Source: Sphingobacterium prati
GTDB taxonomy: Bacteria > Bacteroidota > Bacteroidia > Sphingobacteriales > Sphingobacteriaceae
DNA: 64,000 bases
Direction of reading: 5' to 3'
Assembly (NCBI RefSeq): GCF_013167215.1
Contig: NZ_JABJWY010000037.1
Location: 198,050 to 262,049 of the forward strand
Shown: positions 16,248-24,094 of the stretch, in pieces
Numbering within the stretch: the stretch's first letter is position 1
Layout of the letters: each line of letters starts with the position of its first letter
Made by a program: the position numbers and the translations under genes
The notes under the pieces: generated by a model
The model's input: the letters and a program-made list of their open reading frames with translations, nothing else
Told to the model about the DNA's origin: nothing
Database searches by the model: none

Positions 16248-17415
16248 TATCGATCATTAATACTTTTTTAGCGATATAGATGGAATCTTCATCACCAGTG
16301 TGTTTCATTGGTTCGTCCGAAAGTTTGATGACAGGTGTCCATTGGTCGTCCTCTGGGAGAGCATCGGTCATTTTGATGACAATATTCATGGGTTTAAGTC
16401 CTACATCGTTGGTAAAGTTGGTACCGACACCAAAGGAGTGTAATATCTTGCCTTCGCAATAATTCGCTATCCGCTCAACCTTATCGTAATCGAGCCCATC
16501 GGAAAATATGATTGTCTTTGACAGTGGATCTATCCCATTTTTCTTGTAATGCGCAACTACTTTGTCTGTAAATTCCAAAGGGTCGCCGCTATCGTGCCGT
16601 ACACCATCAAATAATTTGGTAAGTTTTTTGTCGAATTGCTGAAAGAAAACTTCGGTTGTATACGTATCAGATAGCGCAATCCCAAGATCACCCCGATAAA
16701 CATCGGACCATTGTTCCAAGCCCAGCAAGTTGGCCATCTTATAGCCATATTTAGCTGCATGAAACATAAACCATTCGTGTGCATGTGTGCCAATAGGTTT
16801 GGTCTCATATTTCATGGCCAGATGAACATTACTAGTTCCGATAAAGGTTTTTTCTCCGTATTGTTTTAAAGTACGGACAACCAGATCGTGGACTTCGTAG
16901 GAATGCCGTCTTCGGGTGCCGAAATCGGCAATGGTAATATGAAGTTTTTTATATTTTTCAATTTTATCTTTGGCTGTCGCGATCACTTCTTCATCTGACG
17001 CACGAATTAAACCTTGTGACTCATAGAAAAGTTCACAAATGAGCGACATTAGCGGTACTTCCCAAAGAATGGTCCGGTACCAATACCCCTCAATAACAAC
17101 CTCGAGATCAGGTCCATCTTGGGTGATTTTGATTTCATCTGGATCATAACGATATCCCTGTAGAAAATCAAAATAGGTGGGATCAATATAAGGGCAAGTC
17201 CGCGCAAAGAAGGCCTTCTCAGCTTTGGTAAGGCGTAGATCTGCCATTTTGTTTACAGCCTCTTTTAGAAGGATGTCAAACCCTTCCGGAAACTTATGGT
17301 GGCCTCTATTGATAAAGTGGTAGCGTGCTTTTGCCTTGGGAAATAATTTGACTACCGCATTCTGCATGGTGAATTTATAGAAGTCGTTATCTAATATAGA
17401 GGTGAATGAAGCCAT
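16234..17415 (-). CDS. pncB: Nicotinate phosphoribosyltransferase
   Basis: A 393-residue enzyme that joins nicotinate to PRPP (ATP-assisted) to give nicotinate mononucleotide, the first step of NAD salvage from nicotinate. Recognisable blocks are the N-terminal LDNDFYKFTMQNAV, the active-site stretch ADFGTRRRHSYEVHD carrying the histidine phosphorylated in the family, IGTHAHEWFMFHA, and GVRHDSGDPLEFTDK in the phosphate-binding barrel, followed by IIFSDGLD. Length and order are normal. It leads a two-gene operon with the methyltransferase that overlaps it. Confidence 0.96.
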   Translation of the reverse strand: MASFTSILDNDFYKFTMQNAVVKLFPKAKARYHFINRGHHKFPEGFDILLKEAVNKMADLRLTKAEKAFFARTCPYIDPTYFDFLQGYRYDPDEIKITQDGPDLEVVIEGYWYRTILWEVPLMSLICELFYESQGLIRASDEEVIATAKDKIEKYKKLHITIADFGTRRRHSYEVHDLVVRTLKQYGEKTFIGTSNVHLAMKYETKPIGTHAHEWFMFHAAKYGYKMANLLGLEQWSDVYRGDLGIALSDTYTTEVFFQQFDKKLTKLFDGVRHDSGDPLEFTDKVVAHYKKNGIDPLSKTIIFSDGLDYDKVERIANYCEGKILHSFGVGTNFTNDVGLKPMNIVIKMTDALPEDDQWTPVIKLSDEPMKHTGDEDSIYIAKKVLMIDNDNV

Positions 17416-17612
17416 CTTTATTAATCTGATTTTTGTTTAAAGCTGTAAATTTACTAATTAACATGAAATTGTTCGGATTGTTCGTCATAAATATAACATT
17501 CGTGATACTAGGTATCCGTTATATATCGAAATTATATAAGTCGATAACCGCCCAAAACGAAGTCTTTGATGCTTTCAGAAAATACGCTAGCACCTCGAAT
17601 AGTTCAACGTTC

Positions 17613-17650
17613 AAAAAAAAGCGGGTCAGTACATTACTGACCCGCTTTTT
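17613..17650. terminator. Strong terminator downstream of the DUF6600 gene
   Basis: A perfect 10-bp stem GCGGGTCAGT / ACTGACCCGC with a 5-base loop, flanked by eight A on the left and six T on the right. It terminates the minus-strand gene that ends at 17673 and may work in both directions. Confidence 0.92.
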
Positions 17651-17672
17651 TAAGGCTTAAATTTTTGATCTC

Positions 17673-19181
17673 TTAGCGTGATCTTGTTCTTTCTGAACCA
17701 CCTCCTGAACGACTAGAGCTTTCAGATGATCTCGACCTTGGCGCTGAAGAGTTTCCGCTATTTGCTGAACCTGACCTGTTTACCGTAGGAGCCGATGACC
17801 TTGTTCGGGAACCTTCAGAGCTTCTGTTTTGCACCGGTTGGGCAGGTTGGCTTGAACGAGTTCTACTGTTACCCGAGTCATAGTTTCCATTTCTTTGCGG
17901 CGTTGTTGCTGGTTGCGAACCACGTGAAGAATTTGCTCCACCTGTGTTGCTTGTACCCGTTCTTACGCGTGCATTGTAGTCCGTACTTCGGCTGTTGACA
18001 ACGCTACCGTTGTCAACAGCGTTTCCTTGTCTGGTTCTACCGGTAGAAGTAGGGGTGTTATTATTTGTTGGATTCGACTGCCTGTCGGATCGTGTTCTGA
18101 AATCGTAATTGTTTGAATTTGGTGTTGTGCCCACATTATTTCTGTTGGTCGAACCATTATCTCTCGTTCTGCTGTTATTGTCTCCCGAACTACGTGTAGA
18201 TCCGGTGGTACTGTTATTATTACGTGATCTTACCGATGCATTACCACTATTGTCTATGTATAATTCACGGTTTCCGGATCTTGTATTGATGTTATCCCGA
18301 TTGGAGATGACACGGTTGGTACGGTCCGATATTGCACTATTATTGCTGCGTGTGCGAGTCGAAGCGTCAACGACATTGGTCGGACGTGCAGAAGAACGTG
18401 TGTTGCGGTCTACATTCGGACGGTACATACTGATTTCGTTTGCGCGTGAACGATTGCTGCTACTACGCGCAGATCCTGGACGATCGGCATTGGTAATGCG
18501 ATTGACTGTAACACTTCTGCCGGTATAGCGTTCGATATCAGATCGACGTGGACCACCTACGTAATAGTTGTTATTAATAATCGTCGTGTTATTGATAACA
18601 GTTGTTCTATTATAGATGTTGTTATAATTGCGGCGATTTACATAATATCTGTCCATGTTTCGGTTCATAAAATGATTGACCGAAACAAAAGTCCAAAAGT
18701 TCATAGGGATATTGACCGAAACATTAATGTTCATACCGGGACCCAATGGAGCCCATCCATAATAGTCATTGCTTTGACGCCAGTTGACCCATGCTGGTCC
18801 CCATTCGTAATCGGGAACCCAACCCCAGCCATAACGGTCATTATAATTCCATCGTCCATAGTGGAAAGGAGCCCAACCCCAATCGTAGTTGGAAACCCAG
18901 GTGTTACCATAATCTGTCATTGACCAGTAACCATTGGTTGCATAAGGTTGGAAGTCCGGGCCAGCATCAGGGATCCATACATATCCATAGTTTGGATCAT
19001 TGACCCATTGTCCGTATGGTGAAAGTTCATCATAGAACATCTGAAATGAAACCCCAGTGTTATTATAGTTATTATAACCTGCGTACCCCCCTCTTTGGGC
19101 CATTGATGTTGTGCAACTTGTAAAAGAAGCAACTCCGATTAGACCCAATACCCAATATTTTATATTTCCCAAATTTTTCAT
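17673..19181 (-). CDS. DUF6600-type Trp/Tyr-rich lipoprotein with disordered Arg/Ser/Asn tail
   Basis: A 502-residue lipoprotein (lipobox FTSC at about residue 23). Residues 45-165 hold repeated aromatic motifs, LSPYGQWVNDPNYGYVWIP, YDWGWAPFHYGRW, YGWGWVPDYEWGPAWVNWR and YYGWAPLGPG, the signature of the DUF6600 family. From about residue 230 to the end the sequence is low-complexity, rich in Arg, Ser, Asn, Thr and Gly with recurring SRTR/RSS words, probably disordered. It is a single-gene unit with its own terminator and no close partner. Envelope location is inferred from the lipobox; the function is unknown. Confidence 0.82.
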   Translation of the reverse strand: MKNLGNIKYWVLGLIGVASFTSCTTSMAQRGGYAGYNNYNNTGVSFQMFYDELSPYGQWVNDPNYGYVWIPDAGPDFQPYATNGYWSMTDYGNTWVSNYDWGWAPFHYGRWNYNDRYGWGWVPDYEWGPAWVNWRQSNDYYGWAPLGPGMNINVSVNIPMNFWTFVSVNHFMNRNMDRYYVNRRNYNNIYNRTTVINNTTIINNNYYVGGPRRSDIERYTGRSVTVNRITNADRPGSARSSSNRSRANEISMYRPNVDRNTRSSARPTNVVDASTRTRSNNSAISDRTNRVISNRDNINTRSGNRELYIDNSGNASVRSRNNNSTTGSTRSSGDNNSRTRDNGSTNRNNVGTTPNSNNYDFRTRSDRQSNPTNNNTPTSTGRTRQGNAVDNGSVVNSRSTDYNARVRTGTSNTGGANSSRGSQPATTPQRNGNYDSGNSRTRSSQPAQPVQNRSSEGSRTRSSAPTVNRSGSANSGNSSAPRSRSSESSSRSGGGSERTRSR

Positions 19182-19437
19182 CTTCGTAATATTTTAAGTA
19201 CGACAAAACTCTATGCTATTGTCTTTGTTATTATGACAGCATAACGTATTAAATGGTTTAATCAGTACAACATAAATCTGATTTTATAGATATAAAAGTC
19301 AAATTGATGATCTTTTTACATAAACGACAATTTTAGATACATATTTTTTATTTACCTTTACCGCTCGAATTGTTACGTGTTTGTTGAGCATATGAGGTGT
19401 TTTATGACACATTAATTTGACATAGACATAATTTTAA

Positions 19438-20196
19438 ATGGCTAAAAAACTTCAGACTTTTTTCCTAGAATTCGCAAACATTCACCGTTTTTTATTGCGG
19501 TTTTGGCGCGAATTAGTAACACCACCATATGAATTCAAAGAAATTATTCGCCAATGCTATGAGATAGGCTATAAATCTTTGCCTTTGATCAGTTTAACAG
19601 GATTTATCGTTGGTTTTGTCTTTACCAAACAATCTCGCCCTTCCTTGGAAGAATTTGGTGCAACTTCGATGTTGCCATCCTTAATTTCCATTGCTATTGT
19701 CCGTGCACTGGCTCCTCTGGTAACGGCTTTGATTGCTTCGGGTAAAGTGGGGTCGCAAATTGGTGCCGAATTAAGTTCGATGAATGTAACCGAACAGATT
19801 GATGCAATGGAGGTATCAGGTACGAATCCTTATAAATATTTGATTGTAAGTAGAATTATCGCTACAACTATTGGTATTCCTGTGCTCTGTTTCTATGTAG
19901 CAGGTATTGGTCTTTTAGGTGGCTACTTAAGTATGATGAGTAAAGATGATTTGAGCTTTTTGAGCTTTTTTACACAGGTATTTGAAACGATTGCCTTCAA
20001 GGATTTGGGCGCTATGGTATTACGCGCTGTTATATTTGGCTTTACCATTGGAGCTGTTAGTTGCTATTGTGGATATTTTTCTTCTAAAGGTACAGAAGGA
20101 GTCGGTAAGGCCGCCAATGCGGCCGTGGTTGCTTCGATGTTTCTTGTATTTATTGAGGAAATAATTATAGTTCAGGTTTTATCGTTCTTTGGATAG
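19438..20196 (+). CDS. mlaE: MlaE-family ABC transporter permease
   Basis: A 252-residue membrane protein of the MlaE/permease family of phospholipid (Mla/MCE) transporters. Diagnostic blocks are IIRQCYEIGYKSLPLISLTGFIVGFVF, the coupling region GKVGSQIGAELSSMNVTEQIDAMEVSGTNPYKYLIVSR, and five or so hydrophobic segments ending in VFIEEIIIVQVL. It forms the inner-membrane core with the ATPase encoded 7 bp downstream and the MCE protein after that. The complex moves phospholipids across the envelope to keep outer-membrane lipid asymmetry. Confidence 0.95.
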   Translation: MAKKLQTFFLEFANIHRFLLRFWRELVTPPYEFKEIIRQCYEIGYKSLPLISLTGFIVGFVFTKQSRPSLEEFGATSMLPSLISIAIVRALAPLVTALIASGKVGSQIGAELSSMNVTEQIDAMEVSGTNPYKYLIVSRIIATTIGIPVLCFYVAGIGLLGGYLSMMSKDDLSFLSFFTQVFETIAFKDLGAMVLRAVIFGFTIGAVSCYCGYFSSKGTEGVGKAANAAVVASMFLVFIEEIIIVQVLSFFG

Positions 20197-20202
20197 TGGT
20201 AT

Positions 20203-20976
20203 ATGGAAAAAGCTACATTAAATATTGATCATTCTCAATCCGTTATTGAAATCAGAAATGTCAGTAAATCGTTTGGGGATAACCATGTGTTAAAGAACGT
20301 TAACCTGGAATTATATAAGGAAGAAAACCTTGTTGTATTAGGACGTTCGGGTACAGGTAAATCGGTACTGATCAAGTTGATTTCGGGATTATTAAAACCG
20401 GATGAAGGGACAATTGATGTATTAGGTGAATCTGTAACGGAATTAAACGATCGTCAATTGCGTGAATTACGATTAAAAATAGGTTTTTCTTTCCAAAATA
20501 GTGCGCTTTATGACAGTATGACGGTTCGTGAGAATTTGGAATTTCCTTTGGTGAGAAATAAACGGAAGCTCACACGATCTGAGATTAATTATGCAGTGGA
20601 AGAGGTGTTGGACGGCGTAGGCTTATCCCAAGCAATCAACCAGATGCCATCTGAACTATCAGGAGGCCAACGTAAGCGGATTGGTATAGCTCGTACGTTG
20701 ATCCTAAGGCCAGAGATTATGATGTATGACGAGCCAACGGCGGGTCTTGATCCGATTACTTGCTTGGACATCAATGGATTGATTAATGAAGTTCAAGAGC
20801 GGTATAAAACATCGTCAATTATTATTACGCATGATTTGGCCTGTGCGAAGGAAGTAGGAGATCGTATTGTGATGTTATTGGACGGTAAGTTTGAAAGACA
20901 GGGGTCTTTTGAGGAAATTTTTGATACAGATGACGCACGTGTAAAAGCGTTTTATAATTATAATTTTATTCTATAA
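20203..20976 (+). CDS. mlaF: MlaF-type ABC transporter ATP-binding protein
   Basis: A 257-residue ATPase with Walker A (LGRSGTGKSVLIK), Q-loop, signature LSGGQRKRIGIAR, Walker B MMYDEPTAGLDP and switch His (IIITHDL). It drives the Mla-type phospholipid transporter with the MlaE permease. Spacing of 6 bp on either side shows a tight mlaE-mlaF-mlaD operon. Confidence 0.95.
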   Translation: MEKATLNIDHSQSVIEIRNVSKSFGDNHVLKNVNLELYKEENLVVLGRSGTGKSVLIKLISGLLKPDEGTIDVLGESVTELNDRQLRELRLKIGFSFQNSALYDSMTVRENLEFPLVRNKRKLTRSEINYAVEEVLDGVGLSQAINQMPSELSGGQRKRIGIARTLILRPEIMMYDEPTAGLDPITCLDINGLINEVQERYKTSSIIITHDLACAKEVGDRIVMLLDGKFERQGSFEEIFDTDDARVKAFYNYNFIL

Positions 20977-20981
20977 TATAC

Positions 20982-21986
20982 ATGAGTAAGGCAGAAAATA
21001 AAAGAGCAATCATTGTTGGTATTTTTGTTTTTTTAGGCGTATTGATTCTTTTGGCCGGGATTTTTATTTTGGGCAGTCAACAGAAGAAATTTACAAGAAA
21101 CATCGAAATCACAACTTCATTTCCTGATGTTGCAGGATTGAAAGTAGGAAGTAATGTCTGGTTTTCTGGAGTTAAGGTGGGGATTATTAAAAATATCCAT
21201 TTTAAAAGTGTACAGGATGTCGAAGTTGTTTTAACTATTGAAGAGAAATCTGCGGAATATATTCGTAAAGATGCAGTCACAAAATTAGGTTCTGATGGAC
21301 TGATTGGTAATAAGATTGTCGTTATTTCAGGCGGATCGCAGAATGCGCCTACCGTAGAAACCGGTGATTTTTTGCGTTCGGCCAAAACCGCTGATATGGA
21401 GGCGATGATGGAAACATTGCAGGTAAATAATGAAAATTTGGCTAAGATTACAACAGACTTTGTCGAGATATCACGTGGCTTAGCAGATGGGAAAGGAATG
21501 GTTGGTGCGATGTTGACCGATACGGCTATGGTGAATACGCTCCGTGCTAGTTTATTGTCCATCAGTGCAGCAATGAACAATGCGAACAAGGCATCCGCAA
21601 ACTTGGTAACATTGACAAATTCGTTGAACAGCAATAGAGGTTTGATTCATGATCTGACGACTGATACCGCTATCTTCTCCAATTTACGTCAATCAGCAGC
21701 TCAATTGCAGGGCGTATCCCAAACGGCGAATGCGTTGATCAATAACTTGAATAATGCCTCGAGCCGATTGAATGATAAGGATAATGCAGTCGGTGTCTTA
21801 TTGAACGACCCTGCTTCAGCAAACCAAATTAAGTCAGCGATCAACAACTTGAATTCAAGTACGGAGAAATTAGACGAGAATATGGAAGCTTTGCAGCATA
21901 ACTTCTTATTACGTGGCTTCTTCAAGAAGAAGATGAAAGAAGATGCAAAGAAAGCAGAATTACTAAAGGCGGATAGTGCACAGTAG
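20982..21986 (+). CDS. mlaD: MlaD/MCE-domain periplasmic lipid-binding protein
   Basis: A 334-residue protein anchored by one N-terminal membrane segment (residues 8-29, IIVGIFVFLGVLILLAGIFILG), followed by an MCE domain at about 38-115 (ITTSFPDVAGLKVGSNVWFSGVKVGII; LGSDGLIGNKIVVISGG) and a long helical C-terminus rich in Asn, Ser and Leu. MCE proteins form hexameric lipid channels above MlaE. The longer helical tail than in the proteobacterial MlaD is usual for Bacteroidota. It is the third gene of the operon and is followed by a terminator. Confidence 0.92.
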   Translation: MSKAENKRAIIVGIFVFLGVLILLAGIFILGSQQKKFTRNIEITTSFPDVAGLKVGSNVWFSGVKVGIIKNIHFKSVQDVEVVLTIEEKSAEYIRKDAVTKLGSDGLIGNKIVVISGGSQNAPTVETGDFLRSAKTADMEAMMETLQVNNENLAKITTDFVEISRGLADGKGMVGAMLTDTAMVNTLRASLLSISAAMNNANKASANLVTLTNSLNSNRGLIHDLTTDTAIFSNLRQSAAQLQGVSQTANALINNLNNASSRLNDKDNAVGVLLNDPASANQIKSAINNLNSSTEKLDENMEALQHNFLLRGFFKKKMKEDAKKAELLKADSAQ

Positions 21987-22007
21987 TTTTGATTAACAAA
22001 ATATGGA

Positions 22008-22038
22008 AAGGCTTTACGCTTGCGTAGGGCCTTTTTTT
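22008..22038 (+). terminator. Rho-independent terminator of the mla operon
   Basis: A 12-pair stem (AAGGCTTTACGC / GCGTAGGGCCTT, including G-U pairs) with a 2-base gap at the tip, ending in seven T. Confidence 0.88.
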
Positions 22039-22190
22039 CTGAGTGCATGTGGTACAAAATTCGTCGAAAATTTTTACAGTTGTTTGGAAAACGATGGAGG
22101 ACCTAGCATTTTCTAAACGATAAGTCGTGCGTTTTTTTATTGAATTATTTTAAATAATTGCACGTTTGGATGATCTTTAGTTTAAAAGAA

Positions 22191-22892
22191 ATGAATAAAT
22201 CTGATATTACGGATAAAGAGGTGATCTACGAAGACAATCATCTCATAGCAATCAATAAACGAGCAGGAGATATCGTGCAGGTTGACGAAACAGGCGATCT
22301 TTCATTGGAAGATATGGTGAAGATCTACCTGAAAAAGAAATATGATAAACCCAATGATGCTTATGTGGGGGTGATCCATCGGTTGGATCGGCCTGTAAGT
22401 GGTATGATTCTTTTTGCGAAGACAAGTAAGGCGCTGGAGCGTATGAATAAGTTTTTTCAAGATCGTACGGTGAAAAAAACTTATTTTGCCATTGTGCGTC
22501 AACGTCCGCGAAATGCTGAAGGTAAATTGATTAACTGGTTAATTCGAAATAGGCAGACGAGAGTGACCAAAGCATTTCCGCGTGAAGTGAAGGGCGGTAC
22601 CTATGCCGAACTGGATTATGCGGTAATAGGTGAGTTGAATGGCTTTTATCTGTTACGTGTTGAACCTCTTACAGGTCGTACGCATCAGATTCGTGCGCAG
22701 CTGGCGGCTATGGGTTGTCCTATTGTTGGCGATAACAAATATGGATATCCAAGAGGGAGTTCATTGGGAAGCATCTGTTTGCACTCGCGATCGCTAGCGT
22801 TTACACATCCCATAAAAAAAGAACAGATGAAGCTGGTAGCTTCATTGCCACAAGATGGCTTTTGGGACAAATTTGAAGCATTAGTACGCTAA
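22191..22892 (+). CDS. RluA-family pseudouridine synthase
   Basis: A 233-residue protein from the ATG at 22191 (the open frame begins 33 bases earlier, but the extra residues MHVWMIFSLKE are unlike the family). It converts uridine to pseudouridine in rRNA or tRNA. Visible motifs are VIYEDNHLIAINKRAGDIVQ, the catalytic HRLDRPVSGM with the nucleophilic Asp, RVEPLTGRTHQIRAQLAAMGCPIVGDNKYG, and LHSRSLAFTHP. No S4 domain is present, so it is the short type. The exact RNA target cannot be read from sequence. Confidence 0.94.
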   Translation: MNKSDITDKEVIYEDNHLIAINKRAGDIVQVDETGDLSLEDMVKIYLKKKYDKPNDAYVGVIHRLDRPVSGMILFAKTSKALERMNKFFQDRTVKKTYFAIVRQRPRNAEGKLINWLIRNRQTRVTKAFPREVKGGTYAELDYAVIGELNGFYLLRVEPLTGRTHQIRAQLAAMGCPIVGDNKYGYPRGSSLGSICLHSRSLAFTHPIKKEQMKLVASLPQDGFWDKFEALVR

Positions 22893-22919
22893 TCGTTAAA
22901 TTTTCAGTAACTTTGGCCT

Positions 22920-23183
22920 ATGAAATGGTTTAAATATCTACTCGTAATATTTACCTTAAGCTGCTCGGTGGTTTCTATTTCCCGAGCACAGTGTGCGATG
23001 TGTACATTGAATGCCGAGAATTCCACGAAAGAGGGGAATATGCAGGGAAGGGGGCTGAATGATGGCATCTTATTTCTATTGGTGATCCCTTATCTGGCTG
23101 CGGCTGGATTGGGCTATCTCTGGTATAAAAAATACCGTAAAAAGAATCCACCTGCCAAAAAATTTATTAACGAGATAAAATAG
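22920..23183 (+). CDS. Small membrane protein with CAMC motif
   Basis: An 87-residue protein with an N-terminal signal or membrane segment (residues 4-23), a CAMC motif just after it (QCAMCTLN), and a second membrane segment at about 48-67 (GILFLLVIPYLAAAGLGYLWY) before a basic tail. The two cysteines probably face the periplasm. It is 6 bp upstream of a DUF983 gene. I recognise the pattern as a conserved small Bacteroidota protein but know no function. Confidence 0.7.
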   Translation: MKWFKYLLVIFTLSCSVVSISRAQCAMCTLNAENSTKEGNMQGRGLNDGILFLLVIPYLAAAGLGYLWYKKYRKKNPPAKKFINEIK

Positions 23184-23189
23184 AAAGTA

Positions 23190-23630
23190 ATGCCGACATC
23201 TAGATTTCATGCAATGATCCATTCCAAATGCCCCAAATGTCATGTTGGAAATGTATTTGAAGGAAAGGTTTATAGCTTACGAAAGCAGCAGATGAATGAA
23301 GTCTGTCCGCATTGTGGTGTTAAATATGAGGTCGAACCGGGTTATTTTTATGCAGCCATGTATGTGAGCTATGCATTATCTGTTGCGCAAACTGTAGCTG
23401 TATCGGTGATCATCGCAATTTTGACCAGGAGCGAGTCCCCCTGGATTTATATAAGTGGGCTGGCGGCTACTATTTTGGTTTTCGCCCCTTTTAATTTTAG
23501 GTATGCCCGTTTAATCCTATTACATTTCCTAACGCCCAAAATAAGTTATGATCCACGGTACGAACTGGCGATGGAAATTACTGAGAAAGATGAGGAACTG
23601 GAGCGTAATAAGAAGAATAAAGAATTCTAG
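23190..23630 (+). CDS. DUF983 membrane protein with N-terminal zinc-ribbon motif
   Basis: A 146-residue protein of the DUF983 family. It starts with two CPxC-type knuckles (KCPKCHVGNVFEG and CPHCGVKYEVEPG) that likely bind zinc, followed by two membrane segments at about 50-75 and 85-105 and a charged tail. The family is widespread in Bacteroidota and Alphaproteobacteria, function unknown. Probably co-transcribed with the small CAMC protein before it. Confidence 0.9.
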   Translation: MPTSRFHAMIHSKCPKCHVGNVFEGKVYSLRKQQMNEVCPHCGVKYEVEPGYFYAAMYVSYALSVAQTVAVSVIIAILTRSESPWIYISGLAATILVFAPFNFRYARLILLHFLTPKISYDPRYELAMEITEKDEELERNKKNKEF

Positions 23631-23640
23631 TTTATATTTA

Positions 23641-23676
23641 AAAAAATAAGGTGCTTTAAAGCACCTTATTTTTTTA
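23641..23676. terminator. Bidirectional terminator, partly inside the DUF4286 stop
   Basis: A perfect palindrome AATAAGGTGCTTTAAAGCACC TT-type (stem AAGGTGCTTT/AAAGCACCTT) flanked by A and T runs. It overlaps the last codons of the minus-strand gene at 23666 and ends both convergent transcripts. Confidence 0.92.
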
Positions 23677-23956
23677 AATATTTCATTGTGCTGTCAAAAA
23701 GGAAAACCTTGTCCTTGTACGATTCCGAAACAAGTTGTTGTAAAGGTATCAAATGTACCTGTTGGAAGTCGGCAATATGTTCTTCTGAAGGTAAAACCAC
23801 TTGGATACAATAAGTTATTCCTTCGTGGGGCGACTGGAGCATCTCCAGAAAATGAACTTGGAATTTTTGGGATTGCACGATATTATCCTCAATCCAAGAA
23901 ACGATCTCATGGTGGATTGTTTCTTCTGCAATAATAGACACATTATATAAAAACAT
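23666..23956 (-). CDS. DUF4286 family protein
   Basis: A 96-residue protein from the ATG at 23956 (MFLYNVSII); the longer frame to 23962 would need a TTG start. The sequence fits DUF4286: MFLYNVSIIAEETIHHEIVSW, a central strand HFLEMLQS, GITYCIQVVLPS and a final helical segment FLFDSTMKYLKK. The small alpha/beta fold is ferredoxin-like by its strand/helix pattern. Function unknown. A TATTTTTG motif lies just before the start on the minus strand, so the mRNA leader would be very short. Confidence 0.85.
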   Translation of the reverse strand: MFLYNVSIIAEETIHHEIVSWIEDNIVQSQKFQVHFLEMLQSPHEGITYCIQVVLPSEEHIADFQQVHLIPLQQLVSESYKDKVFLFDSTMKYLKK

Positions 23957-24094
23957 AAACAAAAATACGGTTTTATACGCTATTTTTGAATATTACGTTT
24001 AATTACTATATCTTGTAAAAATAAGGTTGCATTGGCTGCAATTTGGTTTTTAATTACAATATTTGAGTTAATTGATAAGGACGCATTTGGGATT

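Noticed and set aside
17433..17660. 75-codon plus-strand ORF with a hydrophobic N-terminus
   Set aside because: Its end runs through the strong terminator hairpin at 17613-17650 and it covers the pncB promoter region; no family resemblance.
22158..22190. Upstream start for the RluA gene
   Set aside because: The extra 11 residues do not match the family; ATG 22191 begins the conserved part.
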